Shown piece after piece: positions 41,336 through 49,591 of a DNA stretch of 64,000 bases. Origin of the DNA: an uncultured Anderseniella sp. (GTDB taxonomy: Bacteria; Pseudomonadota; Alphaproteobacteria; Rhizobiales; Aestuariivirgaceae); NCBI GenBank assembly GCA_947488295.1, contig CANKYU010000003.1, positions 310,001 to 374,000 on the forward strand. The letters run 5' to 3'. The notes under the pieces are model-generated. The model was not told where the DNA came from. It worked only from the letters and a program-made list of their open reading frames with translations, and did not search any database. Position numbers and translations under genes: made by a program. Position 1 is the stretch's first letter, and each line of letters opens with the position of its first letter.

Positions 41336-42347
41336 ACGTGCCTGGCATTCATCCGGGGCCTATCTGCTCAACCGCCTGCCGGGCCGCGGCGGGCTGGAGG
41401 TGACGGCAGACTATCTGCGTGCCTATTTCGCGCGCCCTGAACTGGCGCCGATAGACGAAAGTTGTGAAGCAGAACAGGTGGCTCACGCCCGCCTCGTAGA
41501 CAATCCATACCTAGAATTGTCTGAACAGGAACTGGCCGAGTTCGAAGATGCCGATGCCGGTCAGAACTACAAGGTGTTCCTGGCTTTCCGCGATTTGCTG
41601 GTGGCATCCAGGACACTTGAAAAGGCGTATCTGGCAATTGTGCGCGGTGAGGCGGGCAATGTGCCGCCGCTGTTTGTCGAGCAGATCGTGCACGCCATCC
41701 TGGCCAGTATCCTGCACGGTCAGACTGATCCGATGCGCTGGCGGGCGGCCGAACTGTTTTTCCGGGCGCAAAATGTTTCTGCTGAAGAAGGTCAGCTGAT
41801 GCTGGCCGATGAGGAAGTTGTCGACATGTTTGCCGACACAGGCGGCATGGGCGGGCTTGGCCAGCTTGTCATGGAAGCGGCCACTCCGCTCAGGCAGGTC
41901 GAACTTGATGTGCTCGATGAAGACAACAAGCAGATGTACTGGGAACGTGCGGAACGCTTCGACACGGTTATCGATTTTCGCTTTACCCAGCCTGCCAATG
42001 ACGCCTTTGCCCGGGTCATTGAACATTGGATCAACCACTTTACCGGTATCAGCGTCCGGGTTCAGCCGGTGCAGCGCATAGATGATGAAAAGTGGACATG
42101 GCATATCGGCATGGATGCCCAGGCAACTCAGTTGATGAACAAGCTGTACGAAGGTGCAGACCTGTCACTTGAAGAGCAAGTCGGCATTATCGGCCTGTTC
42201 CGAATGGATATTCTTGATCAGCAATCGGTTATTGAGCGCGCCCGCGGCAAGCCGGTCTGGCTTGGCCTGGCGAAATCGCAGGCGGGCACCTTGAACATGA
42301 AACCGCAAAACCTGCTGATCAACATGCCATTGCAGCGAGGAAGTTGA
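41328..42347 (+). CDS. DUF6352-family protein
   Basis: A 339-residue soluble, mostly helical protein of DUF6352. Recognisable are WHSSGAYLLNRLPGRGGLEVTADYLRAYFARPEL at the N-terminus and the LFFRAQNVSAEEGQLMLADEEVVDMFADTGGMGGLG middle. No cofactor motif. It ends the plus-strand run of formate-locus accessory genes. The 88-base gap after it leads to a hypothetical membrane protein. Function unknown. Confidence 0.82.
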   Translation: MSERAWHSSGAYLLNRLPGRGGLEVTADYLRAYFARPELAPIDESCEAEQVAHARLVDNPYLELSEQELAEFEDADAGQNYKVFLAFRDLLVASRTLEKAYLAIVRGEAGNVPPLFVEQIVHAILASILHGQTDPMRWRAAELFFRAQNVSAEEGQLMLADEEVVDMFADTGGMGGLGQLVMEAATPLRQVELDVLDEDNKQMYWERAERFDTVIDFRFTQPANDAFARVIEHWINHFTGISVRVQPVQRIDDEKWTWHIGMDAQATQLMNKLYEGADLSLEEQVGIIGLFRMDILDQQSVIERARGKPVWLGLAKSQAGTLNMKPQNLLINMPLQRGS

Positions 42348-42434
42348 GCCAATACAGTGATACATGCCTCGCAAGAGCAGGGACAGGCTTTGTGAGATCA
42401 ACCAACCGGGGTAAATGCGGGGAGGAACTGAGCA

Positions 42435-42761
42435 ATGGATAGTCGTCATTTTCTGGACAGGAACGGAGCCAGGTTCCTGGCTGGCCTGATCTGCGTTCTG
42501 GCATTGTCCGGTCTGGCACTGACCTGGCATACGCAGAACAACACCGACACAGCAGGGCGTCCGGTTGCTGCCACCGGTGTGATCGGTGCCGGTACAGCCA
42601 GTGCACCGGCGATCAACCCGAAGTTCGAAGAATGCCGCACCAAGCGCAGCAGCGACATTGCCGACATGCTGAACAACGGCGTGATCGATCAGGCCAAGCA
42701 CGATGACTTCCTGGCCAATGCGCTGCAGACCTGTGCCGGCATGTTCCCGCCGGAAAGCTAA
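42435..42761 (+). CDS. Hypothetical membrane-anchored small protein
   Basis: A 108-residue protein with a membrane anchor near residues 13-31 (LAGLICVLALSGLALTW) and a periplasmic tail that has two Cys (in EECRTK and QTCAGM contexts). I do not recognise the family. Start ATG 42435 has ggagg before it (gggagg-aactgagca). It lies after DUF6352 and may belong to the formate-locus set or to the block that interrupts it. Confidence 0.65.
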   Translation: MDSRHFLDRNGARFLAGLICVLALSGLALTWHTQNNTDTAGRPVAATGVIGAGTASAPAINPKFEECRTKRSSDIADMLNNGVIDQAKHDDFLANALQTCAGMFPPES

Positions 42762-42779
42762 GGCCAGACCCTTCTTGCT

Positions 42780-43532
42780 CTAGAGCCTGATTGAAATGCC
42801 GCCATCGGCCGTCAATGCGCTGCCGGTAACGAATGATGCCCGGTTGGACAACAGGAACAATGCGGCTTCGGCAATTTCTTCAGGGTCTGCCATTCGCCCG
42901 AGCGGATGCAGGCCTGCAACATATTGATGAATTTCCGGATCGTCTCCGGACATGGCCGTTCTGGTGCCGCCGGGCAGCAGGGTGTTGACGCGAATGCCGT
43001 CGGCACCGTGTTCGGCTGACAGAGACTGTGCCAGTCCGATCAGGCCTGCCTTTGATGCCGCATACGCGCCCATGCCGGGCATGCCGGCATTTGCATATCC
43101 AACGAACGACGAGGTGAACACAACAGACCCGTGCCCGCGCCGTTTCAGGGCCGGGATCTGGTACTTCGCGGCAAAGAATGCACTGCTGAGATTTGTGGCG
43201 ATGACGTCATTCCAGTTTGCTGTCGTCATGTCGGGAACCGGCACCGTATCGCCCATCATTCCGGCATTGTTGAACGCACCGTCGAGGCCACCGTATTCTG
43301 CCGCCGCCAGTTGAACCAGACCGTCCGCATAGGCTTCGGCCCGAACATCTCCTGCCAGAAACACCGCGCTGCCGCCGCTGTTATTGATTCTTTCAGCAAG
43401 CTGGCGAAGCAGCGGCTCACGGCGTGCGCCAAGCACAAGGTTGGCTCCTTCGGCGGCAAACAGCACGGCTGCTGTTTCGCCTATTCCACTGCTGGCGCCG
43501 GTGATGATGATGGTTTTGTTGTTGAGTTGCAT
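42780..43532 (-). CDS. Short-chain dehydrogenase/reductase
   Basis: A 250-residue SDR with TGASSGIGETAAVLF (cofactor), NNAG, FTSS, and YAASKAG active-site motifs, and a C-terminal VTGSALTADGGISI. The Arg in GARRE after the second strand suggests NADP preference. It is alone on the minus strand, 18 bases after the stop of the convergent hypothetical gene. Substrate unknown. It belongs to the block that splits the formate accessory set. Confidence 0.9.
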   Translation of the reverse strand: MQLNNKTIIITGASSGIGETAAVLFAAEGANLVLGARREPLLRQLAERINNSGGSAVFLAGDVRAEAYADGLVQLAAAEYGGLDGAFNNAGMMGDTVPVPDMTTANWNDVIATNLSSAFFAAKYQIPALKRRGHGSVVFTSSFVGYANAGMPGMGAYAASKAGLIGLAQSLSAEHGADGIRVNTLLPGGTRTAMSGDDPEIHQYVAGLHPLGRMADPEEIAEAALFLLSNRASFVTGSALTADGGISIRL

Positions 43533-43628
43533 TGCTGTGTCTCCAGGGATTTGAATGAGATCTCTGGATAGGAGCGCGAGACGTTATCGGCGACCCGGTT
43601 TACGGGGACGCCGCAAGTCTCCTGACAT

Positions 43629-44000
43629 TCACAGGTATCCGACGTAACAGAAGTACAACCCGGCGGCCAGAAAACCGACAGTGGAAACAGTGAGCGTGTT
43701 GCCGACTTTTTCGGTGGTTTTCAGTGTTGCCTCGGGAACGGCGATCAGAACCGTTCCCTTGAGCACCATCATGACGCCGAACACGCTGACCGCCGCTGCC
43801 TCGATACTGTTCCACAGGAAATGACTGCGCAGAACAATCATGCCCAGCACGAAATGGGCTGCGCCGGAAAGGTTGAGGAGGATGGGGTCCGCGGTGCCGC
43901 TTCCGGACATCATCCGTTCATAAAACCGGCGCGACAACATCATGCCGACACCTGTCACAACAAGGTACGGCCCGGCGATGCCTGCGATAAACTCTGTCAT
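43629..44000 (-). CDS. Hypothetical four-helix membrane protein
   Basis: A 123-residue protein with about four membrane helices (near residues 6-22, 42-60, 65-86 and 103-121). No recognised motif; the pattern resembles small DoxX-like or DUF2065-like proteins but I cannot assign it. It is divergent from the ArsR-permease pair, with 136 bases between. Regulation by the ArsR operator on that spacer is possible. Confidence 0.65.
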   Translation of the reverse strand: MTEFIAGIAGPYLVVTGVGMMLSRRFYERMMSGSGTADPILLNLSGAAHFVLGMIVLRSHFLWNSIEAAAVSVFGVMMVLKGTVLIAVPEATLKTTEKVGNTLTVSTVGFLAAGLYFCYVGYL

Positions 44001-44078
44001 TCCAACCTCTCACCATGCTGACCGTCCGTTTACGCATTAATATAGCAGGCTTGCTGTAGATTCGATCGCCTGGTCGGG

Positions 44079-44125
44079 TTGACAGGCACTTAATATTTCT
44101 ATATTTCTAGTTTTATCGAAATATA
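44079..44125 (+). promoter_or_regulatory. Promoter and ArsR-type operator of arsR-permease pair
   Basis: TTGACA (44079-44084) is a -35 match, and TATATT (44100-44105) lies 15 bases on as -10. Arms TATATTTC (44100-44107) and GAAATATA (44118-44125) form a perfect 8-bp inverted repeat with a 10-base spacer that overlaps the -10, as in ArsR-repressed promoters. The ATG is 12 bases further on. Confidence 0.6.
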
Positions 44126-44136
44126 AGGTGTTCATC

Positions 44137-44436
44137 ATGGAACTTGTCACGGCTGCCCAGGGGTTTTCCGCCATGGGGTCTGAGTCCCGCCTGGAGGTTT
44201 TGCAAACTCTGGTCAGGGCAGGGGACAAGGGTCTGCTGGTTGGTGACATCCAGCAGCGCACCGGTATCCCGGGCTCGACCCTTGCCCATCACCTGAAATT
44301 TCTCACATCGGCTGATCTGATCGTTCAGAACAGGCAGGGGCGCACCATTATCAACAAGGCAAACTATCAGCATCTGCAGGCTCTGGCAGCGTTCATCCTG
44401 GAAGAGTGTTGTGCGGATCAGGAGATCGAAAAATGA
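44137..44436 (+). CDS. ArsR-family transcriptional regulator
   Basis: A 99-residue ArsR-type repressor. Winged helix with LLVGDIQQRTGIPGSTLAHHLKFLTSADLI, followed by a C-terminal helix ending ECCADQEIEK; the adjacent Cys pair could bind metal or arsenic(III). Start at ATG 44137 behind aagg. It overlaps the permease start by four bases (ATGA). It probably represses its own operon through the inverted repeat at 44100-44125. The effector is unproven. Confidence 0.85.
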   Translation: MELVTAAQGFSAMGSESRLEVLQTLVRAGDKGLLVGDIQQRTGIPGSTLAHHLKFLTSADLIVQNRQGRTIINKANYQHLQALAAFILEECCADQEIEK

Positions 44437-45467
44437 GTGATGTATCCCGCGAGCAATTGCCTTTTGCACACGAGCTGAAATCCCGTATGGCCACGCCGTG
44501 GACGATTACCATGCTGGCGCCTGTTGCAGTTGCCGTGCTGGATTTCCCAAACCTGGTACCGGTCGTCAGTTTTGCTGCAAAGGCATTTCTGGGAACCCTG
44601 CCATATATCGCCTTTGCGGTGTTTCTGATTGCGGCATTGAAGGCCGCGGGCGCGGAGGCCGTTATCGCCAATGCGTTCAAGGGCCGTGAAAACCGCATGA
44701 TCGTACTGGCGGCACTGTTTGGCGGGCTGGCGCCGTTTTGTTCATGTGAAGTCATTCCGTTCATTGCCGGCTTGCTGGCATTGGGAGCGCCGCTGTCAGC
44801 AGTGATGGCATTCTGGCTGTCATCGCCTCTTATTGATCCTCCAACGCTGCTGATCACCGCTGCCGCACTCGGCTGGCCGTTTGCCATTGGCAAGGCGATA
44901 TCTGCCATCGGTCTGGGGCTGTTTGGCGGGTTTGCCATAAAACTGCTGCTGAAAGGCGGCTGGTTTGGCGAGCCGCTGCGTGAGCAGATTGCGACCGGCT
45001 GCGGCTGTGGCCCGAACCCGTTCGATGGCAAGCCGGTGTGGCAGTTCTGGCGCGAAGCCGGACGCAGGCAGGTGTTCAAGGCCGAGTTCATCAACAACGC
45101 GCTGTTCCTGATCAAATGGCTGGCTCTGGCCTACGTTCTGGAAGCTCTGCTGATCACTTACATCCCGGCTTCCGTGATCGCCGGTCTGGTTGGCGGCGAA
45201 GGCGTTGTGCCGATTGCCGTAGCGGCCCTGGTCGGCATGCCCGCCTATCTGAACTCTTACATAGCCCCGCCCTTGCTGTCCGGTCTGATGGAACAGGGCA
45301 TGAGCGCAGGTGCGGCCATGTCGTTCATGGTTGCCGGCGCCGTCAGTTCGGTCCCGGCAATGGCCGCGGTCTGGTCGCTGGTGAAGAAACAGGTGTTCGC
45401 CGCTTATCTTGGTTTGGGTGTCAGCGGCGCGATTATCTCGGGTGTGATTTTCCAGATGATTGTTTGA
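44433..45467 (+). CDS. UPF0718/ArsP-like permease
   Basis: A 344-residue inner-membrane permease with about eight to ten helices, of the UPF0718 (DUF318) group that includes ArsP organoarsenical exporters. The conserved APFCSCEVIPF motif with two Cys is near residue 110, and there is a polar CGCGPNPF insert at about 190. The start overlaps the ArsR stop, so regulator and transporter form a tight operon. Export of a thiophilic toxicant is inferred; trivalent arsenical is only one option. Confidence 0.85.
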   Translation: MSDVSREQLPFAHELKSRMATPWTITMLAPVAVAVLDFPNLVPVVSFAAKAFLGTLPYIAFAVFLIAALKAAGAEAVIANAFKGRENRMIVLAALFGGLAPFCSCEVIPFIAGLLALGAPLSAVMAFWLSSPLIDPPTLLITAAALGWPFAIGKAISAIGLGLFGGFAIKLLLKGGWFGEPLREQIATGCGCGPNPFDGKPVWQFWREAGRRQVFKAEFINNALFLIKWLALAYVLEALLITYIPASVIAGLVGGEGVVPIAVAALVGMPAYLNSYIAPPLLSGLMEQGMSAGAAMSFMVAGAVSSVPAMAAVWSLVKKQVFAAYLGLGVSGAIISGVIFQMIV

Positions 45468-45517
45468 TGGTGGGAGTGCGGTCGTGGGAATTGCACTTGT
45501 TGCCGTGGTTTACTCCG

Positions 45518-45796
45518 CTCACGCCAGCAGCCTGCGGCTGCGCTCCGCTGGGGCGCACTTCGTGCGACGGCCAGTCGGCCTTGCCTCGGCACTAAAGTGC
45601 CTCGGAGGAGTTCATCACAACGGTTGTGCAGGGTCGGAGAACGGCGCGAAGCACGAAGTGCTGAGTAAAGCTGTTCGAACAGAATAATGCTTAACAGCTC
45701 ACATCGACCCGCATGATGAATTCCCACTAGGTCCAACGGGCCTTGGGCCGGTCAGGCCCGCCCCCGCGGAGCGCAGCCGCAGGCTGCTTGCGTGAG
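45518..45796. repeat. Intergenic inverted-repeat cluster
   Basis: In the 383-base gap between the permease and the polyferredoxin, two 38-base arms (45518-45555 and 45759-45796) are reverse complements with 2 mismatches; their shared core spans 45526-45548 and 45766-45788. Between them lie small hairpins GGCACT/AGTGCC (45588-45593 and 45596-45601), CGCAC/GTGCG (45554-45558 and 45562-45566), and AGCAC/GTGCT (45650-45654 and 45658-45662). No gene is seen in this gap. Confidence 0.7.
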
Positions 45797-45850
45797 TGCA
45801 ATAAAACAAACCAACTCGCACCCGGACAGGTTTTCGAACCCAAACCGACT

Positions 45851-47911
45851 TCAATCGTCATCCATCAGGAAATCATTCGCACTCAGCGGCTCTCCTGCAG
45901 CGGCTTTTCTTTCCGCCTCAACATAATCCTCAGTTCTGCGAATGGTCGGGCGGGTACCTGCGCTGAACGGGTCATTGCTGGAATTGGCCTGGTGTTCAAT
46001 GCGGCAGTTGTCACACATCCGGATCAGTTTCGAGGCTTCGGAATCGACGAACATCGAGTGCTGTCCGGCCAGCTGAGCGGAAATTTTCTCGATGGTGCTC
46101 CTGGTCCCGAATTCCCTGCCGCAGGAAATACAGGCGAACGGCTCTTCTTCATTCAGGACGACCGGCGACAGAGCCGATGCAGCAAAATTGTAGCGCGGGT
46201 CAAGTGTGATGGCACCTTCCGGGCATGTTGTGCTGCACAGGCCGCACTGCACGCAGGCGGCTTCGGTGAAATTCAGTTGCGGCTTGTCCGGGCTGTCGGC
46301 AATGGCGTTGACCGGGCAGGCCCCGACGCAGGCCTGGCACATGGTGCAGGTGTCTGTGTTGACGATGATCTGGCCATAAGGCGCGTTGTCGGGCAGGGTT
46401 ATGATGTCCTTGGGTGCCGGGGCATCGCCGTGCAGCAGGCCCAGCATGGTGCGGGAGACATCACGCTTTGAACCGATACCGGATATGGCGTGAGCCTTGA
46501 GCGCAGGTGCAGGCCTGTCTGTCCAGACGACGGCTTCCAGCGCGTCCGGGTCCGCCTCGCAGATCAGGTTGATGGCGCACCCATATCCAAGGCCGTCTGC
46601 CAGGGCCTGGGTCAGTTCAATCTGCGCCTCGGTGCCGGACAGCTCATCCGACTTGGCCGGATTTGCAAGCAAGTGGATGCGCGCAACCCCCGTCGCCATC
46701 ATGGCCAGCAATCCATCATGGCCGACCTGGGTAATCTCGTTGACCCCCAGCGGCAGCACATGGGCAGGCAGACCACGGCCAAAGCGGGCGCTCATGCTGA
46801 TCATTTCAAGGCCAAAACTGTTGTCATGCACCAGGATTTCCGGGGACTTGCCGCCGGCGCTCCGATAGGTCGAGATCAGCGTATCAATGCGCCCGACAAG
46901 GTCGACCCTTTGCGGCATGGCGTAGGATGCCGCGCCGGTGGGACAAACGGCCGAGCATGAACCGCAGCCGCCGCAGATCACCGGATCAAACTCCACAATA
47001 TCGCCGGCCGAGGTGACTGCGCCGGCCGGACACACGTCCAGGCAGCGGGTGCAACCGGTCTTCAGGCTGCGTGAGTGGGCGCAGATGCTGGAATCATAAT
47101 TCACATAGAGTGGCTTTTCGAACTCACCCGCCATATCGGCAAGCTCGAACATGGCCTCCATCACCCGGGCCGGATCACCGGCATCGACCTTCTTGTAACC
47201 GTCGCGGAGATGGCCGCCGGTGAACAGCGACGGTCCGTCCGACAAATCCAGGATCAGCGCACAGGTCGACGAGGCGCCATCGCGCGCCATGACAAAATCT
47301 GCAGACTGTTTCGCCGACGGCATCAACGGCGCATAGTTGTCGACCACAATTTCGAACGCGCCAAGATGGCCGGCTGCCTTGACTATCTTGCCCTTGAACA
47401 GAGCGACATCCGCACTGACTGGCGGGATTACGTCGCCAGCGTCACTCAACAGCAGGGTGGTGGGAATGCGCTGGTTGAGTTTGCGGGCCGCGTCAAGCGC
47501 CTGTTGACCGGCCCCATAGACCAGGCATTGCCCGCTGGATGCAACGCTGATTGATCCGGCCGGTTCGTTTGCGTGCGCTGCATCTGCCAGAAGCGCCGCG
47601 ACCTTGGCAGAGTTTGCAGTTTTGTCCGTGCTCCAGCCTGCGCGCTCGCGGATATTGGCGAATCTCAATTCGCCTTCAAACTTCTGCTCTACGGCAAGTT
47701 CGGTAAACAAGGGTGCTTCCTGGGTACAAGCCACCAGTACCTTCTCATTTTCTGACAGGGCATCTGCAAACTTGCTGACCTCGGCGCGGCAAAGCGTGGT
47801 GAAAACATCAGGCTCTTCGCCTCCGGCGGCTGCCTTGCATATCTTCTTGCCGTCGAGCGTCATGGTGCGCTCGCAGTTGCAGATCAGGGTTTCATAGCCG
47901 TTCAATTTCAT
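45851..47911 (-). CDS. Large polyferredoxin, formate-locus iron-sulfur protein
   Basis: A 686-residue cytoplasmic protein. The middle has two [4Fe-4S] motifs (CTRCLDVCPAG and CGGCGSCSAVCPTG, near residues 285-325), and a second pair lies near residues 525-565 (CTMCQACVGACPVN and CVQCGLCSTTCPEG). Further CxxC pairs follow (CISCGRE, CDNCR). N-terminal CNC at residues 11-13 may be another ligand. The remainder has no catalytic signature I know. It is a conserved partner of DUF3305/DUF3306 and TorD in formate dehydrogenase loci, proposed to carry electrons or clusters for maturation; it is on the opposite strand from fdhA. Confidence 0.85.
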   Translation of the reverse strand: MKLNGYETLICNCERTMTLDGKKICKAAAGGEEPDVFTTLCRAEVSKFADALSENEKVLVACTQEAPLFTELAVEQKFEGELRFANIRERAGWSTDKTANSAKVAALLADAAHANEPAGSISVASSGQCLVYGAGQQALDAARKLNQRIPTTLLLSDAGDVIPPVSADVALFKGKIVKAAGHLGAFEIVVDNYAPLMPSAKQSADFVMARDGASSTCALILDLSDGPSLFTGGHLRDGYKKVDAGDPARVMEAMFELADMAGEFEKPLYVNYDSSICAHSRSLKTGCTRCLDVCPAGAVTSAGDIVEFDPVICGGCGSCSAVCPTGAASYAMPQRVDLVGRIDTLISTYRSAGGKSPEILVHDNSFGLEMISMSARFGRGLPAHVLPLGVNEITQVGHDGLLAMMATGVARIHLLANPAKSDELSGTEAQIELTQALADGLGYGCAINLICEADPDALEAVVWTDRPAPALKAHAISGIGSKRDVSRTMLGLLHGDAPAPKDIITLPDNAPYGQIIVNTDTCTMCQACVGACPVNAIADSPDKPQLNFTEAACVQCGLCSTTCPEGAITLDPRYNFAASALSPVVLNEEEPFACISCGREFGTRSTIEKISAQLAGQHSMFVDSEASKLIRMCDNCRIEHQANSSNDPFSAGTRPTIRRTEDYVEAERKAAAGEPLSANDFLMDDD

Positions 47912-48028
47912 GGTCTGGCCTCAAATAGGGCAAAAAAAGCAAACTACCACATGATCGAGCCCGTTTCGCAATGTGGTATCATGTGATGTAGCCTATCCGT
48001 GTTGTGCTATGCAGTATAAAAATCCGCT

Positions 48029-48610
48029 GTGTGGGAGACGGCATTGTCTGAAGGTAACAGTATTCATCTGTCGCTTGTTTACGAGCGCATCGCGTCCTCG
48101 CATCCGTGGCTGGACTGGGAGTGGACTGTCTGTGGCATGATGCCGGTGGCGGACAGCGATATCAACGCTCCGCCGCGCCTGCTGGAAACCACCGACAGGA
48201 TGACCCGCTGGCTGGGCGAGCCGTCACGGCTCGATCTGCACAGAACCGATCTGGATGCGTATGTTTACAACCTGACCTCGCCGCAGCCATCGGTGTATAC
48301 GGTGGCGCATGAACTGGATGATGCGGTTGCGGATGGCTTGATCTGGAAGACCCACCTTGTCACCATGAGCTCCTATGAGGCAGAAGAGTACATGTCCGGT
48401 GACGACGCATTGATCGGCAAGCTGGTCATGCAGACCGACGTGCGTGAATGGCTGGAGGCTTTTGTGGCATTGCACTACAAGGACAGCACCTTCAAGAAGC
48501 GCCGCCGCGACAAGCTCGACACAGAGGATTACAAGTTCGGCCAGGAAAGCCTGGTGGAGCTTCGCCGCCGCATGCTGGCGTCCGGCAAGCCGGAAGGAGA
48601 ATTGCATTGA
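48029..48610 (+). CDS. DUF3305-family protein
   Basis: A 193-residue protein of DUF3305. It has HPWLDWEWTVCGMMP near the N-terminus, then RLDLHRTDLDAYVYNLTSPQPSVYTV, typical of the family, which is found with molybdoenzyme formate dehydrogenases. The start is GTG 48029 or TTG 48044. The stop overlaps the DUF3306 start (TTGA). Function unknown; coupling indicates that the two act together. Confidence 0.85.
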   Translation: MWETALSEGNSIHLSLVYERIASSHPWLDWEWTVCGMMPVADSDINAPPRLLETTDRMTRWLGEPSRLDLHRTDLDAYVYNLTSPQPSVYTVAHELDDAVADGLIWKTHLVTMSSYEAEEYMSGDDALIGKLVMQTDVREWLEAFVALHYKDSTFKKRRRDKLDTEDYKFGQESLVELRRRMLASGKPEGELH

Positions 48611-49302
48611 ACTCGCGTGAAGACGGTTTTCTGTCGCGCTGGGCAAAGCGCAAAGCTGATGTTCGCGAGACGGAGGCGCGTGAGACCGAAGAACGCCAGG
48701 CTGCGCTTGCGCCACAAGTTGATGAAAACGGCAACCCGGCAGCGATTTCGGAAGGCCAGCCACCGGCCGTCGATGAGGCGGCCCGTGATGAGCCGCCGGA
48801 CGAGGAGACCCGTCAGCGCTGGATTGAGGAACTGGAAGCCGTCGATATTGAAACGCTGACCTATGACAATGATTTCACTGTCTTCATGAAATCCTGGGTG
48901 CCGGGCCCGTTGCGCCAGCGCGCCTTGCGCAAACTGTGGACAACCAATCCGGCGCTTGCGGTGCTCGATGGCCTTAATGATTACGATCTTGATTATACAG
49001 ACGCGGCCATGCAGGCGGGTAAGGTTGTGTCCAGTTATGTGCCGGGCAGGGGATATGCAACCCTGGAAGAGGTGGCGGAAAAACTCGCCGGGGCAATTGG
49101 CGATGAAGACGACGAGCAAGGAGCAGGCGAAGACGATCTGCCGGAATTCGAAGGTGAAGAATCTGCGGCATTGGATGACCGGGACCAGCCTGATGACGTG
49201 CAGACCGATGCCGTAGGCGACGAACAGGACGAACTTCCACAGCAGCAGGTTGACGAAACGGCCATTGCAGTGCCGCAAAACGACGTTAAACTGAAATCGT
49301 GA
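48607..49302 (+). CDS. DUF3306-family protein
   Basis: A 231-residue acidic protein of DUF3306. Characteristic pieces are DGFLSRWAKRKADVRE at the start and DFTVFMKSWVPGPLRQRALRKLWTTNPALAVLDGLNDYDLDYTD in the middle; the C-terminal 60 residues are Asp/Glu/Gln-rich and likely disordered. I place the start at TTG 48607 with ggaga 9 bases before; it overlaps the DUF3305 stop. Conserved with formate dehydrogenase maturation genes; function unknown. Confidence 0.85.
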   Translation: MNSREDGFLSRWAKRKADVRETEARETEERQAALAPQVDENGNPAAISEGQPPAVDEAARDEPPDEETRQRWIEELEAVDIETLTYDNDFTVFMKSWVPGPLRQRALRKLWTTNPALAVLDGLNDYDLDYTDAAMQAGKVVSSYVPGRGYATLEEVAEKLAGAIGDEDDEQGAGEDDLPEFEGEESAALDDRDQPDDVQTDAVGDEQDELPQQQVDETAIAVPQNDVKLKS

Positions 49303-49440
49303 CGGTCAATCAACACTAGCTGGGGCTTGAGCTGGTAAAGTAGCTTGGCCAATGTCACTGGGAAAACAAAGGCGTGATTGCCTGTTGTGTCTCGCTTGCA
49401 GGTGTATTATCGGCTAGCGTTGCATTGCAGACCGCGCGCA

Positions 49441-49542
49441 CTAGAGCGACATGGGTTCACCTGAACCCATAAAGGTGCTCTAGCACTTTGGAGGCGATCA
49501 GGTTTATGTTTTTGGGTTGTTTTGACCAAAAATATCCTGATC
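49441..49542. repeat. Rhizobial-style intergenic double-hairpin element
   Basis: First hairpin: outer arms CTAGAGC (49441-49447) and GCTCTAG (49477-49483) enclose inner arms ATGGGTTCA (49451-49459) and TGAACCCAT (49462-49470). Second hairpin: outer GATCAGG (49496-49502) and CCTGATC (49536-49542) enclose TTTTTGG (49509-49515) and CCAAAAA (49526-49532). This architecture resembles intergenic mosaic repeats of Rhizobiales. It lies in the 289-base gap between DUF3306 and the next gene. Confidence 0.65.
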
Positions 49543-49591
49543 TAAGGCTTTCAACACGCCTCGGCGTTGTTGGAACTGAGGGGTAAGAGGC

